A stretch of 62,000 bases of DNA from Gnetum montanum (Eukaryota > Streptophyta > Gnetopsida > Gnetales > Gnetaceae): assembly GCA_015680685.1 (NCBI GenBank), contig MNCI01015553.1:148256-210255 (forward strand). Direction: 5' to 3'. The notes beneath the pieces were generated by a model. It was not told where the DNA came from. It saw only the letters and a program-made list of their open reading frames with translations, and made no database searches. Shown here in pieces: positions 23,748 to 34,905 of this stretch. The number at the start of each line of letters is the position of its first letter. Position 1 is the stretch's first letter. Made by a program: the position numbers and the translations under genes.

Positions 23748-25182
23748 TGGTAACAATTGAAAACATCAATGGCTAGAACACCGAGAGGTTAGCGAGTGTA
23801 CATCAATTTGTATGAAGGCCATGATGGAAAACAAAAACAAGGTGCCTTGAATAGTCTGGTCATTTAGAAAGGGACCTACATGATGTTAGAATGATCATGT
23901 GTGAGAGTGGTTTATGAAAAGTGACATTTAGGCACTGAGACTAACTAAGATAGATTGTAGCAGGGTGTCCTGATAGTGTACAATAGGTATAATGGAAACG
24001 TAGTCATAGCCTCAATGGTATCAAGCCATGAAGTCTAGCACTCTTTGTGATGAACTATGTCTACTGAGTTGGGCACCGCGGTATAGCATGTGGTGTTTTG
24101 TAAGGTTGCAACGAGGCTACAGTGGGCTATGATGTCCAATTATACCTCTCTATCAGTGTGGTGTGATCTAGGTCTCATTCACCCATGAAGCTAAGTGCTA
24201 AAATGCCAAAATGAAAGTGCTAACTACCAACTAGTAAAAAATGGATGTCAACCCCTAAAACATTGGGGTGCAGGGGTATTTATAGGGCCATGGTTAGCCC
24301 AAAATGTATATTTGATGCCATGTGATAGTGCGGTAAGTGGGATCACAAGAAAAATTTAGAAAATTTTCTAAGTTTGAAGGTGACCAAAAAAAGTTTAAAA
24401 ATTTTCTAACTTTGGTTATTATGCTTGTCCCATGTTATGTTCAAGACATGGAACACTGGCCAAGGATAGGGCATAGCATGGACACTTAGAAGAATCTAGT
24501 GAAGATTGTAATCCTTGTTCTTGTTACACTAGCTATGCTCTAGAGCATAGTAGGATGGATGGCCTCAAGAGTTAGAAAATCTACCAAATGCCTCTTCCAT
24601 GCTGAGCTAGCTTGACAACTTCTAGCTTGAAACTTAGGTGAAACTTATCACTAAAAGGTGTGCTATGTTGGCTATGCTTTGGACTGTAATAAGGGCAATG
24701 GGAGAATAACACAACACTTAGAAAATTCTACAAAACTAGCCATTTGTGTGTTGGCTATGCTTGCTATGCTCTAGAGTGTAGCAGCTATAATGTCATTATA
24801 GAAAGTAATAGCTATAGTGTCGAGCATATCAGATACAATGTCAAGCATAATAGGTATAGTGTTAGGCATAGCACAACACTTAGAAAAATTTCTACAATTG
24901 GTATTGATACTTAGAAAATTTTGCAAAATAGGCCTTCATGCATGCTATGTTGGTTATGCTAGGGAGCATAGCACCAACACTTAGAAAAATTTGCTAAGTT
25001 TTGACACTTAGACAAATTTGTAAAAAGTCCCATTGTTCTGACACTTAGAAAAATTTTGCAAATCTGGTAGTCGGAGCTGACTACACTCAACACTTAGAAA
25101 AATTTGGGCAAAGTCCCACCATTTTGACACTTAGCTAAATTTGCAGTCAAGATGCCGAGACCACAAATTTTGTGATATTTCA
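23748..25182 (-). repeat. Family-B solo LTR
   Basis: On the minus strand it runs TGAAATATCAC...TGTTACCA, 1435 bp, with gag sequence continuing on both sides and no internal region. The shared flank is GTAG, overlapping a GTAGTAG stretch, so the duplication is 4 or 5 bp. It carries 'ctaagtgttg' units and CTATGCTCTAGAGCATAG palindromes upstream of a TATA box. Solo LTRs arise when the two LTRs of an element recombine. Confidence 0.78.
24275..24286 (-). promoter_or_regulatory. TATA box of the solo LTR
   Basis: The minus strand reads CCTATAAATACC, identical to the box at 61585-61596 in the right-hand family-B LTR; both are followed by a 'tttaggggttg' word. Confidence 0.6.
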
Positions 25183-27481
25183 GTAGTGATGTTAGAAAGT
25201 AGAAATGTGACTGGACAATTCATGTTGAGATAGGGGCTGCTGAATTTCATACCCATATGAATCAAGTTATCTATAAGGGTATTACTGCCTTAGTGGTGGT
25301 AGCACCCATGACTATGATTTATGCCACTATTGACACTACTTGTATGGTTGTAGTAGAGTTCCAATTAGATAATATTGTTGTTGCTAATGGAACTACCTAG
25401 GATTTCCTTGAGGATAAAGTAATCTTCTACGTGTTTGCCTTCTTACTAGTCATGAATTTAGAGCATACATCCTAGACTCTTGTAACTGTGAAACGGTGGG
25501 GCAACATCCTTTAAGATGTTCATATTGGCAAATGTCACACCCACCATCATCATCTAATTTAGTCTCTACAACTTCTCCTACTATAACAATCACGTCCTTA
25601 CCCCTTTGATTGGCATGTTTAGCTTCCTTTCATCTCCTACGATCATGATCACTATCTTGTTCTTTGGACTCTTTAGCAATTTTTAGAACAACTTGAAATT
25701 TTCTATTCAGAGAGTCCCATAACTGATTTACCTTAGTTGAAATTTCAAAGGTGCATTTTTGAATTAGCAAGGTCTTCTAGTTCACCACTTGATCAAGTGA
25801 TGATTCCTTCTCACTATCACAAAAATGAACCTCCCTCTTGCAAATGGAAAGATCCTATTATATTCTTCTACACTTTTGCATTTTTTCAACTCTTCTTCTT
25901 CCTTTTCTACCTACTCAGTCAACTAATGAATCTAATGTAATCTTAATTCTGACAATCACCCTTGGGCATAGATGCTAAGAGTTCTCCTCATTTTTTATTG
26001 GAGCCCATCTACGATGTGGCAAAGTTGTTCTAAGTGAGAATAACCATGGCCAAGACATCTATGCAATAAGGAATAATATCATCTCATGGTGGCATCCAAG
26101 GGTTCATGTGTTCCTTTTTTCCATCCTTAGATCTACCTCCTCAAGTTGGACACTTAAGATTACATCTGATATTTGTCATTGAATAATTTGAGCATTGTAC
26201 TCTACCATTTGATGGATTTCGGTTCTAAGGACTTATACCAATTCTCTGCTTCTTTAATGAGTATCCTAGAAAATAACTTAAGCTTTTGCCAATAGTTTTC
26301 TATATTTTTCAAGACATATGGAAAGCCTAAAGATGGTTCTATAGATTTGAGTTATATCCACCTTTGAATCTAGGGATATTTTTCATGTCTAGCCTCTTGA
26401 TCCAACTATCCTTAATGTGCCTTGTAGGAATTCTCACTACCTCTACAATGTTTAGCATGCTTCAGGTAGCAAGAAAAGGCTCATTGAAAACTTGATTCTG
26501 GTGCCTATAATGCTCTTTGCTATCCCTTAATTCATGGTAGTGGGTCACTCTTGGATGCTCGTGCCCTAGGTCTTAACTTACTTGATTGTCCCTATGATCA
26601 TCTCGGTCCCATCGGTCACCTCCATCATGATTGCACCCTCTATGGTTTTTTTTTAAGGCCAAAAGAAGAAGATGATGAAAATGAAGGTGAAAAGGAAGGA
26701 GGACTAGCTTCATCATGATGCATGTCACCTCCTCTTCATTGATCGCGTTCATCATCATGATCATATTTCTTATCCACATCCCTACACTAACTCTCCTCTT
26801 TAGATCCTCCTTTGTCATTGGATCCATTCTTGCTAGAAACTAGATTATGGATCATGGACTATAGGTTCTAGTTTTGACCTCCTTCACTAAAGTCAAAGAG
26901 AGGAGTTGTATTAAATGAAAACCCTGCCAAAGAAGAGTTCTCCAATATCTTTGTGGTATGTCAAGTATGGTGAGTCATTGAACCACTTTCCCTTCGAAGA
27001 TTCATAGCATTACTCTAGCTATCAATCCCTTAGACATTGTGCCTTAGTGGGATGATAATCCCTAGCATCACTATCTTGCACAACATACTCATCATGAAGT
27101 TCCTAGAGACCCAAATGCACAAGAGTTTGTTCAAGCATTTTAGGAACAAATCGATCACGCGGCAATACAATGTTGCCCTCCATGTCTCATGACTATAGCA
27201 GTTCATCCTGGTGTAGGATGAAGGTGAAATTAGGTACATACTCATTAGGATGAGCATACACCACTTTGTATTGTTAGAGCAACTGCTGATGTGCTCTATC
27301 AGATTTGGATGGAGAATCACTCTTGTGAGAAAAAGACATCTTGCATTAGGAAATAAAAATGTAGTGTGCTTCTCAAAATTGTTGTAGTAATTTTAATGTA
27401 TGATATGATTCTAGGGTTCATTCCAATGATTTTGAATAATTCTTCACTAATTCATAAATAGCACATGTAACAACTAAAAGG

Positions 27482-27499
27482 TCCCTAGCAACAATGCTA
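27482..27499 (-). other. Primer binding site (minus)
   Basis: The minus strand reads TAGCATTGTTGCTAGGGA just after the LTR end, the tRNA-Asp-type site with transitions only. Confidence 0.7.
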
Positions 27500-27500
27500 A

Positions 27501-28385
27501 TGATGAGCAATGAGGTACCCCTATGCCTAACCATACGAATCACAAGTATTCATGTGTGATCTAGTCAAATTCTGAAAATCTTAATTTCCTAAGTACATTG
27601 GTTCCAAGATGTGAAATCTAATTGTGACAATCATTGTCTTCTCAACTACACTTATGAAGCCTAATTGTATGGTTAAGTATAATTGAGGCACATGGTTTTT
27701 ATTATTTCATATTTTATTTATCTATGACTAACAACAAGTTGAAACTTAATTTATGAACCACTTTAATTAATCTAATTGCTGATAAATAACTAACTATCCT
27801 AACATAAGTATCTAGTACCACTTTCCAAGAACATCCTGAACATGTATAATGATTGTTGGGTTACCAAACATTAAGCATTGCTAGAATTACCAAGGTTCAT
27901 ACACATGCTCGAAGTGGTTGTACTTATGTGCTTAATTGATTTCTATTTAATTGCACTAGCTTACTTTAGCTTAATTACTTGGGAGCATCAAAGGAAATTG
28001 CATAAAAAATTAAATGCATAAATAAAATATTTAAGCTAGCCAAGGAGCTGCAAGGTTTGGTAAAAAAGCTCTTCTTTATTACTGCATACACTACTATGCT
28101 AAGATGCAACAATGTTCAAATGAAGATTCATACACTCAATGACTCTTGTTGAGAGCACTTTGGAAAATATTCTAACTCTAGAGAAAAGAAACTGCAAGAG
28201 CTCTACTATGGTATGGCAAAAACTATCTGAAAACTGTGTGCCCAAGCACTATATTTATAGGTTGACACATACCCCACAATATTAGATATTTGACATCCCA
28301 TCTTGGGGCCTGATATCAGATATTTGATATCAAGGCTCCAATATTAGATAGTCGATCTTGTATCCAGACAAAACATTATTCATCA
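27501..28385 (-). repeat. Family-A 5' LTR (minus)
   Basis: Minus strand TGATGAATAATG...TTGCTCATCA, 885 bp, with GATATC/GATATT words at 28280-28350, a 'ctataaatata' region at about 28249-28259 and family-A words throughout. The DNA to its right (28386 on) is the flank of this element. Confidence 0.82.
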
Positions 28386-28969
28386 AAAATGGTTTAGAAA
28401 ATGAAATATTTCTTGAGGGAGTATAGCAAAATACTAAGCATAGTTAGTTGTTAGTCAAGAAGAAGATTTTAATACAACTATGATCTAATGTAGATGGAAA
28501 GAAATAATTTTATTTATATCACATTAGATCTAATAAACTTGATCTAGAAACTTACTATCTCTTAGTTGCTATTCCAATCAAGTATTGGAGTGCCTTTAAT
28601 AAGGGTTTCAAAAGTTTATATTATCTTAGAATTGAAAGTGGAAGATGGATTTAACTCCCCCAAGAAGAGTGCACCTATAGGTTATGTAAGTAAGAGCTCT
28701 TGAGAATGAGTTACATCTATTTTTTTTATCTATGTTGTAACTACCCATTTGAGTTAGCATTATAATCTTATAGAAAAAAAACTTATATGATTTATTTTTA
28801 TTGTATTCATTAGTGCTTGGTCATTTGATAGATTTTATCTTTATTTTTTATGAAAATATAATCTTTGACCAATAGATCTTATGGGTATTTGAATGTAATA
28901 AATCTTTAATTTTAGTTTCAATTATATCAAGTTGTACCTAAAGATGACTATCAACAATTGATTGTTTTT

Positions 28970-29135
28970 GGCCAAGATGCCAACTACTAGTTATAAATCA
29001 GTAATGCTAAATCATATTTTGTTCATAATGCTCTAGGAGAAGGGTATTGGTAATGCTAAATAATATTTCCTACATAACATTTTGGAAAGAGGCTATTGGT
29101 AATGCTAAATAATATTTCATCCATAGCACTTAAAT
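28970..29135. repeat. Short tandem repeat, three ~65-bp units
   Basis: Units share 'ggtaatgctaaataatattt' followed by a variable stretch and an 'aggctattggtaatg' link. Confidence 0.55.
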
Positions 29136-30429
29136 CACAAGAATAATTCTATCAAATACTTTAATAAAGAAAATATAGAAAGCAAATCACTCTCACAAAA
29201 ACAAGTTATAACTTTAACTTTGACTATCATCATCCTTATGTTATCTAGTGTTAGAAAGGATATGTAAAATGTTGTGCATAAAACCAACAATCACAAGATT
29301 AAACTTACCTATTGATGTTGTTACAAGATACTTAACAATAATACTAACAAGATGCACATCAAGTTCAAAATTGGTGATGATGTTATGCTTAAGATGTTAG
29401 ATGGAAGTCATTAAAAATAAAAATGTAGGAAAATGTTCTAAGTAAAATACACTACAACTATTCAAGGTGGTAGAACAAGGTTACCAAAGAATAAAGGTTA
29501 AAGAATTCAACCACAACCCCATCCTTTTTTTTTTAACAAAGGTTTGATGAAAATCTGTCATGCATCTACAACAACACCAATACTAACAAGACTTACTCCC
29601 ATTTTATTTTTGAGCTAGAGAATTTTCGAATTCTAGAACATATCTATAAGTAGCACACTGTGGATTTAAAAATTAGCATGAAATAATTGCATGTTTTCCA
29701 TGTGTAGATGCTAAACTACAACTTTAAAGTAGAGTTCAAAACTCCATGCAATATCAACTTGGAAATATATAAACTACTTTACTTAAGTGTGCAACCTATT
29801 ATCAGATCTATAAACTTGTTTCATAGTTTTCTATATGTTTTAAAACTTTGTTATTTTAATGTTTAAAATAGTAAACTTAATCACAAAATTCGTTATTTAG
29901 AGGTAAGGAAGAAATCCAAAAAGGAACAATAGGAAATTTTGTAAAATATTGGGAAAAGATTTGGAGTGCATTTACAAAATCTATGGAAGAATAAATCTTG
30001 AAAAAGGAACAATTTAAGGATTAAATTAACAAAACATAGTGAATGCTTTGTTATAAATTTATGTCTAACTTACACTATTTGAACTTGAAAAATAAACACT
30101 TTATTAATTTATTACTGAAACTAAATTTGTTTTACTTACATCCATTGAGACCCATTAGATCTTACAAAGGCTTATCTTAACCAACACATTTTGTACTATT
30201 TAACAACCAAATGAATATACTTTCTATGAATAGTGACCTAGAATACTTTGATATTGTTAAGCATGATGTATCTTTGGGGGCTATTTTTAAGGACTGTTGC
30301 AATGAATTGCTATTCAACCTATTGCCAATCTCAAGCCTTGTAAATTAATTTGGAATGTTATGATGAATATGGGTAATTCATCAAGATTTGTGAATTTTGG
30401 ATTCACCACTCAAAGTGTGATAGTTTTTA

Positions 30430-30860
30430 GGGGTTTATGTATTGTAAAAAAATTTTGGGATCTACATTTAAAATGTATTTCTTTTGGGGTTTAGGTACCA
30501 TAAAAAACATTTTGGGTTGCATGTATAAAAAAATATTAGGTTCTTCACTCAGAATTTCCAAAAGTTTTTTAGGCTTAGGTATTGTAAAAACAATTTTTGG
30601 ATTCACACAAAAAATATTTATTTCTAGAAATTTTTATATTTATGTTTCAATATTGCAAAATAATGTTTAAAGTTAAAAATCCCCATAATCAAATAATTTG
30701 AGTTTGAAATATTTTTGGGTTCACGTTCCGCAAAAAAAAAAAATTGGGTTCTACAAAAGACATTTATTTTTATAAAGCTTTATATTTATGTTCGGATATC
30801 ATAAAAATAATTTTGAAATTTTAAAATCTTCATAATCAAATACTGTGAGAGGTTCATATA
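30430..30860. repeat. Degenerate tandem repeats
   Basis: Words such as 'ttaggtattgtaaaaa', 'ttttgggttc' and 'atatttatttctagaaa' recur at about 70 bp, and a larger unit ending 'cataatcaaata' occurs at about 30610-30700 and 30755-30845. The open frame across it (30437-30670) is repeat-derived. Confidence 0.5.
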
Positions 30861-31979
30861 TATACTAATCCTACCTCTATCTAATTACAACAAGCTTTCT
30901 TTTATTCTAATTACAAGCTAATAAATTTTGTTAGAAAATAGAATTTCATGAAAAATGGAATTCAACGTCCAACTAACTACTTTGGAAAAAGAAAAAAATA
31001 TAAAAAATATAAAAAATTTTGTTTAAAGAAGTTCACTCCTATTAATGGATAATAGGTCAATTGAGAGGGAATGTGAGTAAAACCGTGAAAGGTAGTAATA
31101 TTTGAGAGATTAAAGGAAAAAGGTTCAAGAAAAAGGAAATCCTTTGGAGTTGCAAAGATTAGAGAAAGATCAAGTACATCAAAGAAGGCATAGAGAGGAA
31201 ATGTAGTAATAAAAATCACAAGAAAATGAGGTATTGAGAAAATAGATACAAGTTAATAATTTTACATAATCTTTATTACATTTCTAAGATTAAAACACTA
31301 ACTATATCAAGTTATTTTGTAGAATGACCTTTCACAGAGATGAAGGGATTAAAAACAAGGATAAGGATGAGGATGTGGACATGGTCATGGTAATGTAATA
31401 AGTAGTACATCTCTAATAGATATAATAAATTTGACTAATGAACATGATATAAAATATGTAAGAACCTTCTCAATAATAGTTAAATATTTCATAACAGAGA
31501 TGGGTATGGGAACGAGGATGAGGATAGGATGTGAATAGAAAATTTAGTTAGTAACGATTCTCAATGATAACAATATGCAAGTGCCTTCCTTGCAACAAGA
31601 GGTTGTTTCATATAGGGGATGCCATCATGGTCATGATCATGAATGTGAGAGTGCTTGTGGATGTAATCAAGGCACATGATGATGATTTTATGATAGGAGA
31701 TGAATTATCTTATGATATAGTAGAGGTTAATAACATAAAATAAAAAGGTGGATAAGGTTGTGAAAGACAAGAACATTTTAGACAACAAAAGAAATAAGAA
31801 AATGTGGTAAAGATGTTAGATTTACTTGTAATACTTTATTAGGAATGTCCTCAACCAAGGTTATGAATGGAACATCAACAACATGATAATTCTAATATAA
31901 TAAATCCACATGTACCTTCTAAAGGTATAAATAATTAAGTATCTTATTTGAATCTTCATAAATCAAATGCACAAATCAT

Positions 31980-33690
31980 ACAAGAAATTATAAGATTCTA
32001 GAGTGAGGTTGCTAAATTCAATATTCCTCAATCATATAATATCTATAATGAAAGCTTTTTAAATATTTATATGATGCCTATAAAAAGGCTTGGTCTAACA
32101 TGTTTGAGGTGTTTAAGGAAAAATGAAATAAAAATCTTGAATTAGGATGTTGAAGAGGTTAAATGTTCCTTTGTTGATAATAATATGGATCTAGAATCGC
32201 AACTACTAATCTTATCTAAACTATCAAAGGTTGAGGAAATGCTTATAGTAAGAATTAACCTTATATTACAAGTTACCCCTACCATAGAAGGTCAATTTCA
32301 ATATAAAGGACACACTGTTAGCTTTATTCAAGATGTATCTAAAAGTACAACAAGACTTCCTCAAAGGATTCATGAGATCCCAAGGTTAATACTACAAAGA
32401 ACCAATTAAATGGAAACTATCTATGATTTTATTTTATATAAAAAAACATGTATATACTACATTATTGTACAAGAAATAAANAATTAACAACATGATAATT
32501 CTAATATAATAAATCCACATGTACCTTCTAAAGGTANCATGTTTTTAATGCTATTAGTGATCCAAGAGATGTTAATGTTTTTGAAAGGATCGATTACATT
32601 ATATTGTTTGAGGAGGCTAGCTAGTTAAGATTATAGTTTAATAGTCCTTTGGCTAAATTAAAGGTGGAAAATATTATTAGACACACATCATCTATAGCAT
32701 CTTGATCAGTAATTCTGGGAAAAGAACCATATCTAATAAGAGCCTGGTTATAAGACCCAAATGTTAAAATTTCAGATTATTTATAATGGACATCACTTTT
32801 AAAGTCACCCATTAATGAGTTCAACAAAGTTGAAATGCTTCCAATATCATTTGTAATATTATTTCCATGTAGAAAATGTGACTTCCTTACAAGCAGATCC
32901 AATGATGTTATGTTACATGAATATGCTAGACATTTGATTAGATAAAAGGATGGTAGATTTTGATGTCATAAAAGATTCAAGTATCACAACCTTTATTCCT
33001 TCATATTACTAGATAATATTAATTTTTTGTAAATTGTATGAACTAGTACTATGTTAATTTCATTTTTATATATCACATTTATAACATGATAATAAGACAT
33101 CATGCATTAAAATCAACATTAGTATTCCTAAAAAAATATTATCAAAGCACTCCTAACAATCCAAAAATTATGTAAAGGACTACAAAATTCCTCGACATAT
33201 AATTTTGTTGATAATTTAATAAGATTTGAAACTACAATACGATGAACATGTTCCTACTGGCAAAAATGCTAGGTATAGTTGTTTGATTTGATAAATGAGT
33301 TGGGTACTCTAACAATAACTATGGCTAATTTTTACTAGCTAGACCTACATAAAGTAATGGTTAGAGAACCACCAAAAAATTCATCTAAAATAAAGGTCTA
33401 GGGAGTGAAAATTATTATCTAGAATCCACATATAGTTGTTGAGTTCATGCATCTTTGACATAAGGCATTTCAAGAAAAGTTATTATATTACTGGACAAGA
33501 CATGAGTGACAACATAGGATATCACCACATGTCCATAGATTTCTTTGGATCAAGGAATTTTGAAACATAGATGACCTTGGCTAGAATAATAAAAAAGTAG
33601 TTACAAAGAAAAGAGAATTTTTTGATGTAATAACCAATGCATGGAATATTAGACTTAATTAAGATGAAATATTCAATTATGTAAGTTATT
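31980..33690 (+). pseudogene. Helitron Rep/helicase protein, N-terminal part, decayed
   Basis: Conceptual pieces in order fit Helitron proteins of plants: 'LSKVEEMLI' and 'GQFQYKGHTVSFIQDV' (32215-32340); 'INEFNKVEMLPISF' and 'NDVMLHEYARHLI' (about 32810-32940) with a following 'DGRF'; 'NPHIVVEFM', 'FQEKLLYYWTRHE', and 'QHRISPHVHRFLWI' (33510-33550) with the HUH pair His-Val-His at 33528-33536; last 'FFDVITNAWNIRLN'. The HUH nuclease starts rolling-circle transposition. Many stops and small indels are present, and one inserted duplicated segment lies at 32482-32536. The tyrosine motif and helicase core are not seen here; a helicase C-terminus lies at 51990-52760. Confidence 0.75.
32481..32537. 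other. Segment bracketed by single Ns, exact copy of 31877-31927
   Basis: Between the ambiguous bases at 32481 and 32537 the 51 bases 'aacaacatgataattctaat...aaaggta' repeat those at about 31877-31927 without a difference. The two Ns at its ends suggest an assembly join or patch rather than true DNA. Confidence 0.7.
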
Positions 33691-34013
33691 TAGAATTTTA
33701 GACCTATATTTGATCACTCTAAAATTTTTGTAGTTTGGTGTAGTAATTTAAAATATTTAATAATTTTCTCCAATTCTATGATTTGCATATGTAACATGTT
33801 AATAATCCTAGGCATCAAATTGGATTGAAATTTGTCAATTCTAGTTCATGAATCTTGATATGGATTATGATGAGATTTTAGATTCTATTTAGTTTCATAC
33901 ATAATCTAAAAGAGGAGGATGTTTAAGATTATGAAATGATATGATATTTTTAGGTAAAATTATAGTTTTTAAAATACGTTAGTTATTATTTCCATCATGA
34001 TCATATTCAATAT
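33691..34013. other. AT-rich stretch, nothing recognised
   Basis: Follows the Rep sequence up to the LTR. No further Helitron motif or hairpin end was found. Confidence 0.35.
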
Positions 34014-34891
34014 TGATGAGTGGTGGAGTATCCAAAACCCAACCATACAAGATACGAGTGTTCACACGCAATCTTGATCAAACGTTGCAAATAAGGAAAT
34101 GTGATTATATCAATAATTAGTTAGTGTTCATGATCATTTTCTTTTCATGTGAGTTAGTAAAATCAATGCATATGGTTTAACTTATGGTGAGGTATATGAT
34201 AATTGATGTTGAATTAGCCATTATGCTCCTACTAATCATGAAGTCAAAGTAAAAGTTCCTAAATGTAAGTAACAGAAAAATAAATCTAAACTAGCCTACA
34301 AGATGAGTAGCTAGTCTTAATCTTTCAATCACACCTTGAATTTTGTGCAACTACTATTGGGATTACCAAGTACTACACTACTAGGCATACCAAGTGATAG
34401 TATTACTAGGTTACTAAGCAATTACACTTACATGCTCAAGATCAATCATACTGATTCTGCTTATTAACATTAAAAGTAAATTGCAAGGAATGGAAAATAT
34501 TAGCTATGAAAATAGTAAATTAATTACAAATAGAAATAAAACTAATTGTTGCTATAATGATGTAGAGTAATCTCAATCTTTATTTCTAGTCATGTAATAC
34601 ATCAAAATATATCACACTTGAATAAAGATCTTGTTCAATTACAAAACATCACATTGTAGGCACACATTTCTAAGTACTGAATTCAACAAAAAAAATGAAA
34701 GAGTTCTATTACTATGCTATCAAATCTACTATGGATTCGTGTGCCCAAGTGTTGCTTATATAGGTTGTCACACACCCCATGATATCATTTATACAATAAC
34801 ATATGCTAAGATACTAGAATTTATCTATGATATCGTAGATATGATATCATAAATATGACATCATTGACTTAATTTTTTTTTGGATTTACCA
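34014..34891 (-). repeat. Family-A LTR (minus), 3' LTR
   Basis: Minus strand TGGTAAATCC...CACCACTCATCA, 878 bp, after a polypurine tract. GATATC words cluster at 34775-34860 and the family words ('aaccatacaagat', 'ggattaccaagtac') are present in reverse. Confidence 0.75.
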
Positions 34892-34905
34892 TACCCCCAC
34901 AACTA
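34892..34905 (-). other. Polypurine tract (minus)
   Basis: Minus strand 'attagttgtgggggta', then the LTR start. Confidence 0.7.

Larger units (their letters stand above)
23401..27339 (-). pseudogene. gag: gag of the minus-strand element, split by a solo LTR
   Basis: ATG (reverse) at 27339 begins 'MSFSHKSDS', like the MSSS/MSPS starts of other copies. The central part is Asp/His/Met-coding in several frames. Near 25460-25530 lies a zinc-knuckle-like 'CDICQYEHLKGC' (C-x2-C-x3-H-x3-C). The sequence stops at 25183 and resumes at 23747, either side of the solo LTR; the joined flanks match gag at 38740-38800 and 56690-56760. It ends near 23450 before the protease. Confidence 0.7.
21690..28385 (-). 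mobile_element. Minus-strand family-A gag-pol element, 3' truncated
   Basis: Right to left: 5' LTR (28385-27501), primer site, gag (from 27339), protease, reverse transcriptase, ending abruptly at about 21690 before RNase H. A family-B solo LTR (23748-25182) sits inside gag. Order and motifs match the plus-strand copies at 37948-45477 and 53629-57965. Confidence 0.75.
28386..31979. other. AT-rich non-coding stretch with short repeats
   Basis: No protein domain is recognisable. Visible structure: an inverted repeat with 9-bp arms (about 28486 and 28527, 'atctaatgt'/'acattagat'); three copies of 'aatgctaaataatatttc' about 65 bp apart (28970-29140); a field of degenerate repeats (30430-30860); and two related blocks of 'aggatgaggat' words at about 31340 and 31500. 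The right part probably belongs to the Helitron whose Rep begins near 31980. Confidence 0.45.

Noticed and set aside
23748-25182. CRISPR-like repeat spacing of 'cacttagaaaaatttg' words
   Set aside because: Units are imperfect, unevenly spaced and inside a plant LTR; no cas-like gene or leader.
30437-30670. Phe/Lys/Gly-rich 77-codon frame
   Set aside because: Falls in degenerate tandem repeats and matches no family.
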